NCBI GenBank assembly: GCA_002083405.1
Contig: LVWT01000012.1
Span: 87,125 to 151,124 of the forward strand
Reading direction: 5' to 3'
Length of the DNA stretch: 64,000 nucleotides
Origin: Nitrospira sp. SG-bin2
GTDB taxonomy: Bacteria; Nitrospirota; Nitrospiria; Nitrospirales; Nitrospiraceae
Part shown: positions 51,768 to 60,597 of the stretch, in pieces
Numbering within the stretch: the first letter of the stretch is position 1
How the letters are laid out: every line of letters begins with the position of its first letter
Program-made: the position numbers and the translations under genes
Notes under the pieces: generated by a model
The model's database searches: none
What the model was told of the DNA's origin: nothing
Seen by the model: only the letters and a program-made list of their open reading frames with translations

Positions 51768-53435
51768 TCAAAACCGGGATCCCGCCAGCGTCACATCGGC
51801 ATGGGTCCATGCAGTTTTGAATCGCTGTTCCACTGCCTCCGCCTCAGCCTGTTTGCCCTGAGATTGGAGACTCTGCATCAATCCGTAAGAGGCCCAGCCG
51901 TTGTCGGGATGTTTGGCCAGATCCGTCCGGTACACTTCCTCGGCATCGGAAGCCCGTTTCGCCGCCAGCAAGGTCGCTCCCAGGTAATGACGAATAGGAA
52001 TCGGCCAAAACGGCGGTTCGGCATACGGCAAGCCGTCTTCGATCAGCACGGCATCTTTCAGCAACTTGATCGCCTCGTCGTATTTCCCGCGGCGAGCGGC
52101 GATCTCACCTGCCAACAGACGTTCCGCAATCTTGAGCAGGGCCCGCTCTGCTTTCTCCTCAGGCGTGCGATCCCGCCCCAAGCGTTTCGTCAATCCCACT
52201 AAAACCGAGTGTTCACCTTCCGCTCCCGGCAAACGCCCGGTGCCCGCCAACGCCAAACCGCGCCCAAGCCGCCACAGGCCATTGTGAAGACGGAGACCCT
52301 TACCAGGCGCCGGCTCTCGCAGCAATTCGCTCCATTGCCCGAAGCGTACCATGGACCAGAGGGGGGTCACACGAAACAGTTCCTTCCATTTCTCTTTCTG
52401 CGCCGCTTCTTCGCCGATCCGTTCAGCCAGCTGTCGCGCGACCTCCAACGATTTAGCCTGTCGCCCCTCCATGGCCAATGACGCCCATAAGAAATGCAGG
52501 TTGTGCGGGTAGTAGCTGTCGGCATAGTCACCGGCTACATTCCGGCCCGCCAGATACGCCTGATCGGTATGAGCCGCGTGCGCATTCCGCTCCGCCGAGT
52601 CATGGTAACGGCCCAGGCGCATATAGATATGGGCCGGCATATGCACCAGGTGCCCTGCGCCCGGCATCAGGCCGGGCAAGCGATCCGCGCAGGCCAGCGC
52701 CCGCTCCGGAGCCGGTGAGGCTTCGACCGCATGGATGTAATAATGACAGGCGCCGGGGTGATCGGGATGTTTCGACAAGATCGACTCCAAGGTAGAAACG
52801 ATCTCCTCCGTACCTGGCCTTGGCTGCCCCTCAGCGGTCCACAAATCCCAAGGCCGTAAGTCCATCATGGCCTCGGCGAACAACACGCCGGCATCCGGAT
52901 CGTCGGGAAACTCCCGCCAGAGCGCTCGCATCGCCTCTGCATACGCTTTGTCGAGCGCCGCCCTGGATCTGCCTTTAGACAGATACCGCTTGCTCAATGC
53001 GTCAATGTACCCGCGCTCGACTGCGCTCAGCCTTGCACTCTGGGCGCGCGCCTTGCCCAGCGCCTCCACGGCTCGACGCTCCTGCTGCTTACCCATCGCC
53101 GCATTGATGTTGGGACCTAACGCGAGGGCAACACCCCAATACGCCATACCGGCAGTGGGATCGAGTTTGGCTGCTTCTTCAAACGCCTCAATCGCTTCGT
53201 CATGGTTGAACGCATACACAAACCGGAGACCTTGATCGAAATACCGTTGGGCCTGCTCTGAGGATGTTGTAATGGCATGGTGCAGGGTGCCGAGATTGTC
53301 ATACAGCGGAACCCGCTGACGAGTATCATGGGGCGCGGCCGCAGAGACTTGAGCCGGATCGTAGCCCGTCCAGACTGCGGCACAGAGCAGGCATCCGTTG
53401 AGGATTCGGCTTATCAGTAGCATCTCTTGTGTCAT
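51768..53435 (-). CDS. Exported TPR-repeat protein
   Basis: 555 residues with an N-terminal signal-like segment. TPR units are evident: DQGLRFVYAFNHDEAIEAFE near 67, AYWGVALALGPNINAAMG near 97, and DLAKHPDNGWASYGLMQSLQ near 510. HPDHPGACHYYIHAVEASPA and HMPAHIYMRLGRYHDSAERN are characteristic of a family of hypothetical TPR proteins found in nitrifiers and proteobacteria. Partner binding is presumed; activity unknown. Confidence 0.88.
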   Translation of the reverse strand: MTQEMLLISRILNGCLLCAAVWTGYDPAQVSAAAPHDTRQRVPLYDNLGTLHHAITTSSEQAQRYFDQGLRFVYAFNHDEAIEAFEEAAKLDPTAGMAYWGVALALGPNINAAMGKQQERRAVEALGKARAQSARLSAVERGYIDALSKRYLSKGRSRAALDKAYAEAMRALWREFPDDPDAGVLFAEAMMDLRPWDLWTAEGQPRPGTEEIVSTLESILSKHPDHPGACHYYIHAVEASPAPERALACADRLPGLMPGAGHLVHMPAHIYMRLGRYHDSAERNAHAAHTDQAYLAGRNVAGDYADSYYPHNLHFLWASLAMEGRQAKSLEVARQLAERIGEEAAQKEKWKELFRVTPLWSMVRFGQWSELLREPAPGKGLRLHNGLWRLGRGLALAGTGRLPGAEGEHSVLVGLTKRLGRDRTPEEKAERALLKIAERLLAGEIAARRGKYDEAIKLLKDAVLIEDGLPYAEPPFWPIPIRHYLGATLLAAKRASDAEEVYRTDLAKHPDNGWASYGLMQSLQSQGKQAEAEAVEQRFKTAWTHADVTLAGSRF

Positions 53436-53507
53436 GGAAACCGGAATTCGTCGAGAGGGCAGAGCACGATGGGAGAACCGATACTCTGACAGCTCACTGG
53501 GCGAGTG

Positions 53508-54167
53508 TTAGAGGTTCCGCGACGACAGCATGGGATCGTTGTCCTGGACAACAGCCTTCGCTTTGATCTCCGACGTTTTCACCACTACCTTTTGACGAAC
53601 GGGCCTATTGGGCTTGGCGACAGCTGAGGCAATGCTTCCCGTCATACGCGACAGGGAACTGGCTTCTATCTCCTTGCCAAGATACGCGAGAATTTGCCGC
53701 TGAGAGATCACGAGGGATTTCAGCTCCTGCACTTGCTCGGCAAGACGAGCGATGTCGTGCTGCTGACGCAGGAGGTAGGCCCTGAGTTCAGCGACTTCTT
53801 CCACGTAATTGCCCGTCGGCGCCGGAGAGGGAGTCGCTTGCGTGGCCTGCCGGACACCTGGCATCACGCCCTGCGACTGGTGGGGCAGCGCATGCTCCAC
53901 GCTCGATTCCCCGTCGAGACTATGGTCACGATGGTCATGCGCCCTCGGAAGAGCGTGCGGCATTGCCGCCTCATCCGGTGCCGTCACCGAGGGTTCCTGC
54001 CGAGCCGGCGGCGCGAACAGTTCCATGGCCGATCGAGCAACCGCTGCTCCGGTTTCCATCAACTTTTGGCCAAACGACGGTTTCGTCGGCCTTGCCGACG
54101 ACAGCTGTTCCGGCGAGGGAATGCGCTGGATTAAATTGATCGGTTCATCATTGAATCGGCGAGACAT
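53508..54167 (-). CDS. Hypothetical protein with coiled-coil segment
   Basis: 219 residues from ATG at 54167 preceded by GGAG; the frame is open to 54254. Low-complexity Pro/Ala/His-rich first half (PHALPRAHDHRDHS), then a coiled coil near 125-165 (VAELRAYLLRQQHDIARLAE, QVQELKSL). No signal peptide or known domain. Function unknown. Confidence 0.7.
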   Translation of the reverse strand: MSRRFNDEPINLIQRIPSPEQLSSARPTKPSFGQKLMETGAAVARSAMELFAPPARQEPSVTAPDEAAMPHALPRAHDHRDHSLDGESSVEHALPHQSQGVMPGVRQATQATPSPAPTGNYVEEVAELRAYLLRQQHDIARLAEQVQELKSLVISQRQILAYLGKEIEASSLSRMTGSIASAVAKPNRPVRQKVVVKTSEIKAKAVVQDNDPMLSSRNL

Positions 54168-54325
54168 CTGCGCTTCTCCACGCTTATTTGCACCACCAAA
54201 CGACATATGGTGACAAACAGTCTGTTCTCTACTCCTGCCCGACACAAGAGTCAACGATTTTCTCCGGCTATTGATGGAAAACAGGCTGCTAAAGAGGGCT
54301 CGGCGAGATGAGGGAAGACAGTTTT

Positions 54326-54355
54326 GAATGGTGAGTGTTGAGTTGTGAGTTATTC
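54326..54355. repeat. Short repeat upstream of tldE end (TGAGT family)
   Basis: GTGAGTGTTGAGTTGTGAGT at 54331-54350 repeats a TGAG(T)-type unit three times. A related set lies in the pnp leader (28115-28166). It falls in a 251-base gene-free stretch (54168-54418). Confidence 0.5.
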
Positions 54356-54418
54356 AGACTGGACGATGGTCCCGAACCAAACAAACCAGACAAACCACTT
54401 GACGGTTGACGCCCTAGG

Positions 54419-55762
54419 TCAGAAGCGTGTGACACTCGAAAAGTTGAACTCCGGCAGGACCATCGCAGGCGCCAGCATCTTTCCAGTCTCCGCCGTGACC
54501 GCCTCCATCGGCCCCGTTGCAGCGTCGATCTGTTGAAACGCCCTGAGCGGACTGTCGTGGAATCGAAAATTCTTGATCGCGGAGACGATTTCTCCTTTTT
54601 TCACGAGGAATGTGCCGTCGCGAGTCATGCCGGTCACGGTGAGATCGACGGGGTTGACAGTGCGGATATACCAAAAATTTGTGACCAGGATCGCGTAATC
54701 GGTCCGTTTGATGAGATCCTGAAGGTTGCCACACACAGCGCCCTTGACGGACAGGACAGGCGCGTCCAGAGTCGGAATGTCTTGTACTCCGTGGGTTTTT
54801 GCCGTGAACCGATCATGGGCGAGTTGGGTGAGCACGCCATGGTCGATCCATGTGGACGGCATGCTCGGCAATCCTTCGAAGGTCAATCCCGCACCGAGCA
54901 GATCGTTATGATCGGGCTCATTACACAACGTCAGCCGGTCGTCGAGGATCTGCGCTCCGAGTCTGCCTGCAAATGGGCTGGTGCCCTTGTCGTAGGATTT
55001 GGCGTCGAGCGACCACATGAGCCATGTCCACAGACCTGCCACGGCGGCTGGTTCGAAAATGACCGGATAGGGCCCGGCTGGGAGCTCTATCGGCTCTCGG
55101 CTGCGTTTCGCCTTCGCAATGGCCGCCAGCGTCCGTTCCTGAATTTTCAGGTGATCCACCGAGCGATGCGCCGCCGCACTCCACCCGGTCGCGTCGCCGG
55201 CCTGGACCGTGAGGCTGAATCGTGCATCCGCCCGCGCTTCGTACCCAAAAAGTCCGTTGTTGGCCGCAATGCCCACCGACGCCGCCGACGTTGAGACCAC
55301 CCCTGCAGCCAGGAGATTCTCCATGCGGCAGTGGCCGATGGCTTCGTTCGCATATTCGAGACGGCGCGCCGGTCCCGCCGCCGTCGTTTCCGGTCTGGCT
55401 GTTTCACGAGCCACGAACGGGAACGGCTCAGGAGCCGGAAGATATTCCGGATCCTCCGGTGAGATCTGCGCAATGCGCTCGGCCCGTGCGAGCGTGTCGT
55501 GGATCGACCCGGCGGTAAAATCCGTCGTGGAGGCCGTGCCGTGCCGCCGACCGAATGCGACCGTTATGGCCAGCGTCCCGCGCCGCGTGTCCACATTCTG
55601 CACGACTTGGTTATTGGCAAATCTGGTGGTTCCGGAATGCACATCGTGGAGCGTCACAATGGTCTCGTCACCGGAGGATCGGGTGAACACCAGGTCAGCG
55701 AGAAAGCGAAACTCCTCACGCCCCGTCATTTTCGGCCAGCGATTGGCGTTCCCCGCACTCAT
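54419..55762 (-). CDS. tldE: TldE/PmbA-family metalloprotease partner
   Basis: 447 residues. PmbA/TldE features: SSGDETIVTLHDVHSGTTRF near 29, FGRRHGTASTTDF near 70, FSLTVQAGDATGWSAAAHRS near 185 and VTGMTRDGTFLVKKGEIVSA near 388. TldE has no HExxxH motif itself but completes the TldD active site. ATG overlaps the end of tldD by 4 bases. The pair trims peptides, for example microcin leaders and CcdA-type antitoxins in E. coli. Confidence 0.93.
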   Translation of the reverse strand: MSAGNANRWPKMTGREEFRFLADLVFTRSSGDETIVTLHDVHSGTTRFANNQVVQNVDTRRGTLAITVAFGRRHGTASTTDFTAGSIHDTLARAERIAQISPEDPEYLPAPEPFPFVARETARPETTAAGPARRLEYANEAIGHCRMENLLAAGVVSTSAASVGIAANNGLFGYEARADARFSLTVQAGDATGWSAAAHRSVDHLKIQERTLAAIAKAKRSREPIELPAGPYPVIFEPAAVAGLWTWLMWSLDAKSYDKGTSPFAGRLGAQILDDRLTLCNEPDHNDLLGAGLTFEGLPSMPSTWIDHGVLTQLAHDRFTAKTHGVQDIPTLDAPVLSVKGAVCGNLQDLIKRTDYAILVTNFWYIRTVNPVDLTVTGMTRDGTFLVKKGEIVSAIKNFRFHDSPLRAFQQIDAATGPMEAVTAETGKMLAPAMVLPEFNFSSVTRF

Positions 55763-57225
55763 ACATGCCCCTCACCTCTGATGACCTGCACCTTTCGGAA
55801 TCGCGCCGGGGATGCGGCATGGGTCATCCAACCTGATTGGCCGGGCTGTCCCTTGCCACACGTAATAAATCCGTACCGCCGCCGAAAGGTTCGGTCCGCG
55901 ACTCCGTCGCAGCTGTTCCAGAATTCCGGCGTGATCCCATGGTAGATCACATCGCGGACCATGTGGGTGCGCTTCCCGTTCTCGATCAGCCAAAATGCGT
56001 CGCCACCGAACTGAAAGTTGTACCGGCGTTGATCAATGCTGTAGGACCCGTGGCCTTCGATATAAATCCCCCGCTTCACACCGGCGATCAGCTGATCGAG
56101 CGTGTCAGTGCCGGGATCGAGCCCGATATTGGCGATACGCACGATCGGCACGCTGCCCCACCCGTCAGCCCGGTTCGACCCGCGTGACCGGACCTCTCCG
56201 ATTTTCGGCGCGACCTCGCGGTTCGTGCAGTACCCGACAAACAGACCATCCCGGACAATGTCCCATCGCTGGCATTCCACCCCGTCATCGTCATAACCGG
56301 TCGCAGCCAGCGTCTCCGGTTCCGTGTTATCAGCTACCAACGTCACATATCGAGAACCGAAGCGAAACGAACCCAGCTTGTCGGTTGTCAGAAAACTCGT
56401 ACCGGCGTAATTCGCTTCGTACCCCAGTACGCGGTCCAGTTCGCTCGGATGGCCACAGGACTCATGCATGGTGAGGGAGAGGTGCTCAGGATCGAGCACC
56501 AGATCGTACTGACCCGCATCAACCGCTGGAGCCTTGACCTTTTCGATTGCGTGAGCGGCAACGCGCGAGGCCTCGCGCAGGAGGTCCGCTTCCTCAATCA
56601 GTTCATAGCCCTTCCGAAGATGTGGAATATTGAAGCTGCGCGAGGCAAACCGGCCTTCATGCAGCGCAGTTGCTGTACAGTCGCCCTGCCCTGCCAATAG
56701 ATCAAATTCCACACGCGACGCTTCCGTCGACACAAACAATTTGTGGTCTCGGCGCGCCCACAGACTTGCGCTGCTTCGTGCGATGCCGGATTGCCGATGG
56801 AGTGTCTCCATCGTATTCAGCAGTAAGTCCGTTTTCTTCTCAAGCGGGATAGTGAAGGGATCGATGCGATAGGGCGTGATGACGCGGTCACGATGAACTG
56901 GTTCCGGCACCAATCGCACTTTTTCGAGGGCCACCGACGCAGATCCTCTGGCGATCTCAATGGCCAGATTCGCCACCCGGGGTACTTCTTCCAGTGATAA
57001 GACTGAACTCGCGGCAAAACCCCAGGCTCCATGGTAGAGCACACGCACGCCGAAGCCGATGTCCTTGAGGTCTCGAATCGAAGCGATTCGGCGATCTTCA
57101 CCTTCGATGTGCTCCGTGCTGCTGTCTTGAATGCGGATATCGCCGTACTCGGCGCCCGATGCCGCAATGCGTTTCAGGGCCAGCTCGGCGAATTCGTCCC
57201 AGGTCGGAGAGCTCATGGCGGTCAC
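55759..57225 (-). CDS. tldD: TldD-family zinc metalloprotease
   Basis: 488 residues. Zinc motif HExxxH appears as MHESCGHPSELDRVLGYE near residue 253. Also GAWGFAASSVLSLEEVPRVA near 66, VADNTEPETLAATGYDDDGV near 297 and SRGSNRADGWGSVPIVRIAN near 347. It works with TldE as a heterodimeric protease. Start at 57225 or three codons later (MSSPTWDEF). No cognate RiPP precursor is obvious nearby. Confidence 0.95.
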   Translation of the reverse strand: MTAMSSPTWDEFAELALKRIAASGAEYGDIRIQDSSTEHIEGEDRRIASIRDLKDIGFGVRVLYHGAWGFAASSVLSLEEVPRVANLAIEIARGSASVALEKVRLVPEPVHRDRVITPYRIDPFTIPLEKKTDLLLNTMETLHRQSGIARSSASLWARRDHKLFVSTEASRVEFDLLAGQGDCTATALHEGRFASRSFNIPHLRKGYELIEEADLLREASRVAAHAIEKVKAPAVDAGQYDLVLDPEHLSLTMHESCGHPSELDRVLGYEANYAGTSFLTTDKLGSFRFGSRYVTLVADNTEPETLAATGYDDDGVECQRWDIVRDGLFVGYCTNREVAPKIGEVRSRGSNRADGWGSVPIVRIANIGLDPGTDTLDQLIAGVKRGIYIEGHGSYSIDQRRYNFQFGGDAFWLIENGKRTHMVRDVIYHGITPEFWNSCDGVADRTFRRRYGFITCGKGQPGQSGWMTHAASPARFRKVQVIRGEGHV

Positions 57226-57313
57226 TCTCGAATTGAATGAAGGGATGGGTCAGTATAACAGGTGGAGAGTAAAACGGTAGGGTATCGAGGTCGGATAAAC
57301 GAGATAGGCCGAG

Positions 57314-57889
57314 CTACTCCATTAGTCGAAACCAGTCTTTGACGGTCAATCGCAAGCGCAGGACCTCGTCTTCGGCCAATGGACAGCAGTGCGCGATAGG
57401 CCCTCGAAGCGTGTTGAGGCTCGTCATGATCTTCGTAAAGGCCTTTTGACTCGAGAATATCGCACCAAAGCTCGTCCAGTTGTTTCGGACGATCTCGCCG
57501 AGCTCACCAAACGTTGTGTAGTCGATCTCGTGCTCCGAACGAATGGTGACTCCGGAATCAAGCTCACGCTGCATGTTACCTTGCGCATTGTCGCGAATCG
57601 GTTGCGACACGGTGGCATTCCACCACGACTTTCCGTGCTGAGCCTCCAGCGTCTCCGCAACCAGCTTGCGGATGCTGGCCTCAAGGCAATAGAAGACCTC
57701 ATAATGCTTGCTCATCTCGGCGGCTTCTTGCCGTAGAGCCTGATCGAACTGCGGATAGTAGTCCTCGTCCTTATCGTCAGGCTCAACGCGTCCGAGGTCG
57801 ATCCCAAGCGAGCTCTCAACGCTATCGAGCTCCCGCTCGAGGGCGGCGTGCGACAGCCCGAACAAACGAATCTTCTCGTCAGCCTTCAC
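57314..57889 (-). CDS. Swt1-family HEPN-domain protein, putative RNase toxin
   Basis: 191 residues. The C-terminal HEPN domain has Arg162-x4-His167 in TLRGPIAHCCPLAEDEVLRL, the metal-independent RNase motif of HEPN toxins, and helices with FYCLEASIRKLVAETLEAQ near 66. The form LN-LR-P-IAH matches Swt1-type HEPN domains. An acidic N-terminal region (about 33-45) precedes it. One base separates it from the DUF5343 gene upstream, so they are co-translated. Function in phage defence or abortive infection is inferred from family association only. Confidence 0.85.
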   Translation of the reverse strand: MKADEKIRLFGLSHAALERELDSVESSLGIDLGRVEPDDKDEDYYPQFDQALRQEAAEMSKHYEVFYCLEASIRKLVAETLEAQHGKSWWNATVSQPIRDNAQGNMQRELDSGVTIRSEHEIDYTTFGELGEIVRNNWTSFGAIFSSQKAFTKIMTSLNTLRGPIAHCCPLAEDEVLRLRLTVKDWFRLME

Positions 57890-57890
57890 G

Positions 57891-58514
57891 TTACTTCCTC
57901 AGAAGGTGCTCACGAAGCGCCTTGAAGATGGCATTGAACACAGCTGGATCGTCACTCTTTGGAAGGACCAGGTTGATTGTGTAAGCGAGGTTCAAGCCGA
58001 CGTCACCGGCTTTTGCATTCACCGTTGGAGGAAGCTTGTCAGATTCGTCCTGTTTTCCTGGCTGTTCGGCTTCTTCGATGGGTGCCCCTTCGAAGTTCGC
58101 CAACTTCTTCAGTGCTTCAAACGTCTGGCAGATTAGGTCGACCACGCGGTCCTTGGCGTCCATGCCGGTGATTTCGACGATCAGGCCCTTCAACTGCTCC
58201 TTGTTGAGGTTGTTCGCGTACTCGTTTCGCTCGAACAGTTCCCGGTAGCCAAGTCGCATCCCGGCGGCCATCGCTGCACCGCCCTGTTCGACATTCCGAA
58301 ATCGCTTGTAGTGATCAGTCGGCTTTCCGTCCGTGGCTAGAAAACCAAGTTTCTTCGCAAGGGGGATGAACTGCCGATAATTCCCGCCACGGAAGCCAAG
58401 CTTGGTCTGGAGGAAATCAACGGTAAACCGATCTGGCGTTTGCGCTTGCCTGACCTTCTCGAAGATCTTCGGAATGCTCCCTGGCTGAACCACGTATGGC
58501 AGTTTGGTCGACAT
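57891..58514 (-). CDS. DUF5343-domain protein
   Basis: 207 residues. N-terminal DUF5343 domain is clear: LPYVVQPGSIPKIFEKVRQA, PDRFTVDFLQTKLGFRGGNY, LAKKLGFLATDGKPTDHYKR and YRELFERNEYANNLNKEQLK. A Glu/Pro linker (about 145-165) leads to a C-terminal segment, LNLAYTINLVLPKSDDPAVF. The family is often next to HEPN or other conflict-system genes; it may sense a ligand or neutralise the HEPN partner. First gene of the two-gene unit. Confidence 0.9.
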   Translation of the reverse strand: MSTKLPYVVQPGSIPKIFEKVRQAQTPDRFTVDFLQTKLGFRGGNYRQFIPLAKKLGFLATDGKPTDHYKRFRNVEQGGAAMAAGMRLGYRELFERNEYANNLNKEQLKGLIVEITGMDAKDRVVDLICQTFEALKKLANFEGAPIEEAEQPGKQDESDKLPPTVNAKAGDVGLNLAYTINLVLPKSDDPAVFNAIFKALREHLLRK

Positions 58515-58997
58515 GATGTCTTTCTCTGCTTCGGCCTAACAATGTTTAACTGATCCGCATAAGAACCGGATCTGCCCATTGCTGTCCATATAACACGTAA
58601 CACGCCGATTTTATTCGAGAACGATACTCTATGCCGGTTGCCGTTTCAATGAGTTGCGGCTGCGAGACCATTACTATGGATTCTTATGCAAACGGGCCAG
58701 AACAATCCGGCCATGCCGGTAGAGATTTTCTCTTGGACGATGGGGGTGGCTTCTGGAATATCCAAACTCTTTTGCCGCACGTGACCGACCATCCTCATCA
58801 GTTGAACCTTTTCACGGCCTATTGACTGACTGCCGGTCGGCCGACTGATTTGCTAATCTTTTCGATAAGCAATTTGGACATCCGCGACGCACAGGTAGGC
58901 CACACCATCTTCTTAGGGCGGTGGCTGCATGCCGGGGAAGCCGGACCTGCCGCCGAATCCAGCTCGCCCGCCGCTCATAGCCATCCCTCAGCAGCGA
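58515..58997. other. 483-base spacer between the DUF5343 gene and hpnR
   Basis: No convincing gene. A minus-strand frame of 21 residues, very Gly/Pro-rich (58913-58978), follows hpnR, and a 64-residue plus-strand frame (58631-58825) lacks a Shine-Dalgarno site. The stretch is less G+C-rich than its surroundings and may be the edge of an acquired block. Confidence 0.4.
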
Positions 58998-60542
58998 TCA
59001 GACCACCGTGCCCATGCGGGTCTCGTCGACGAAGGTCTCGGTCGCATCGTCGATCGCCCGGCTGTGGCGGCCTTTCGGGGGCAGGATGAAGAGTTGTTTC
59101 GGGTCGATCTTGTCTTTCTTCTCCGGCGGCATCGACATCTCATACTTCACCGGGCGACGGTGATCCGCCATTTGCAGCTCGGGATTGTAGACGCTGTTGA
59201 ACTTCCAGAGCATTTTGATGAAATTGGTTTGTCCCCGCATCAAGTGCCCGGCCGCAATCTTAGCCGTGCCTTTGAGCGCAGCCCATCCGAGATGCTTCTT
59301 GTTGAGCACCTGTTGGGTCTTGACCAGTTCCGCATAAAACTCATGGAGCGGCATTTTGGTCGGCATCACGGCATGCTGAATGTCAAAGAGGCGGTAATCC
59401 CGCGTGTGGAGTTTGCGAGATTCCGTGAGCCAGCTCTCGGTTCCCGGGTACGGCGTATTGACGCTGATATTGACGATCTCAGGAATTTCCAAGCACCACT
59501 GACGGATGACTTCGAACCGTTGACGATCCCAATCCGGATCGGCGATGAGATTGATGGCCACGGTAATCCCAAGAGACCTGGCAAATTCCAGCGCCTCGAA
59601 GTTTTTGCCCAACGAGATGCGCTTGCGGTGCATTTTGAGACCTTCGGCATCGATGGCTTCCACACCGAGGAACATGTACTGGAGCCCAAGCGTCTTCCAG
59701 AACTGGAAGACTTCCTTGTTACGCAGGAGGACGTCGCCGCGTGTCTCCATGTAGTACTGCTTCTTGATCCCACGCCGCGCGACCGCTTCGCCGATCTCCA
59801 TGCCCTGCTTACCCTGGATGAACGCCACGTCATCGACCAGGAAAATACCTGGTTCTTGAACCTGCTCCAAATCTTCAACAGCTTTCTCCGGGCTGACCAT
59901 CCGATAGCTGCGTCCATAGAATGTCCAGGCGCTGCAGAAGGAGCAATCCCACGGACAGCCTCGTGCAAACTCGACGGAAGCGCAAGGATCCAGCACGCCG
60001 ATGAAATACTTGTGCCGGTTCCGCAACAGATCACGCGCTGGACGAACATTGTCCAGATTCTCGATAAATTGCGGCGGAGGTCCTTCACCGTCGAGCGTGA
60101 CGACGCCAGGAACCTTCGTAATCGCCTTACGGTCTTGCTCCACAGCTTCCAACAACTTGGGAGCGGTGACTTCACCTTCGCCCCTCAGCACACAATCAAT
60201 GGCACCGTCGCCGTGCTTCAAAAAGTCCTGCGCCACAAAGGAAGCGCTGTGGCCTCCGACGAAGACGAAGGAATGCGGCAATTCCCGCCTGGTCAATTTC
60301 GCTAGGTCCACGATCTCCGGAACGTTCGCGAGATAATTGCATCCGAACGCGATGACATCGGGCTTCCACGACCGAATCAGCGCCTCATAGTCCTGCCAGG
60401 TATCGGCCTGCAGATCGATCAAGCGGACGTCGTGCCCTGCCTGACGGACGGCCTGCGCGACCATCTCCAGACCGAGTGGTTCCAGCCGCAAATAAATTTT
60501 GGTGTACATCAAGGGACCGGGGTGAACTGCGAGGAATTTCAT
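58998..60542 (-). CDS. hpnR: Hopanoid C-3 methylase (HpnR-type B12-radical SAM)
   Basis: 514 residues. An N-terminal B12-binding domain (KFLAVHPGPLMYTKIYLRLE, ADTWQDYEAL, VFVGGHSASFVAQ) precedes the radical SAM domain with Cys196-x3-Cys200-x2-Cys203 in ARGCPWDCSFCSAW. The N-terminus and domain order match HpnR, which adds the C-3 methyl group of 3-methylhopanoids. No other hopanoid genes are in the window. A generic class B radical SAM methyltransferase is the alternative. Solitary on the minus strand. Confidence 0.85.
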   Translation of the reverse strand: MKFLAVHPGPLMYTKIYLRLEPLGLEMVAQAVRQAGHDVRLIDLQADTWQDYEALIRSWKPDVIAFGCNYLANVPEIVDLAKLTRRELPHSFVFVGGHSASFVAQDFLKHGDGAIDCVLRGEGEVTAPKLLEAVEQDRKAITKVPGVVTLDGEGPPPQFIENLDNVRPARDLLRNRHKYFIGVLDPCASVEFARGCPWDCSFCSAWTFYGRSYRMVSPEKAVEDLEQVQEPGIFLVDDVAFIQGKQGMEIGEAVARRGIKKQYYMETRGDVLLRNKEVFQFWKTLGLQYMFLGVEAIDAEGLKMHRKRISLGKNFEALEFARSLGITVAINLIADPDWDRQRFEVIRQWCLEIPEIVNISVNTPYPGTESWLTESRKLHTRDYRLFDIQHAVMPTKMPLHEFYAELVKTQQVLNKKHLGWAALKGTAKIAAGHLMRGQTNFIKMLWKFNSVYNPELQMADHRRPVKYEMSMPPEKKDKIDPKQLFILPPKGRHSRAIDDATETFVDETRMGTVV

Positions 60543-60597
60543 TTCCTCAAACCTCCTTGAGAGACGCTCGTGCTTATTCGAAGTCGTCGATAATTAT

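Noticed and set aside
58631..58825. 64-codon plus-strand frame in the spacer before hpnR
   Set aside because: No Shine-Dalgarno site, no family and mixed composition.
58929..60305. Plus-strand frame of 458 codons antisense to hpnR
   Set aside because: HpnR carries B12 and SAM motifs on the minus strand; the plus frame has no known motif.
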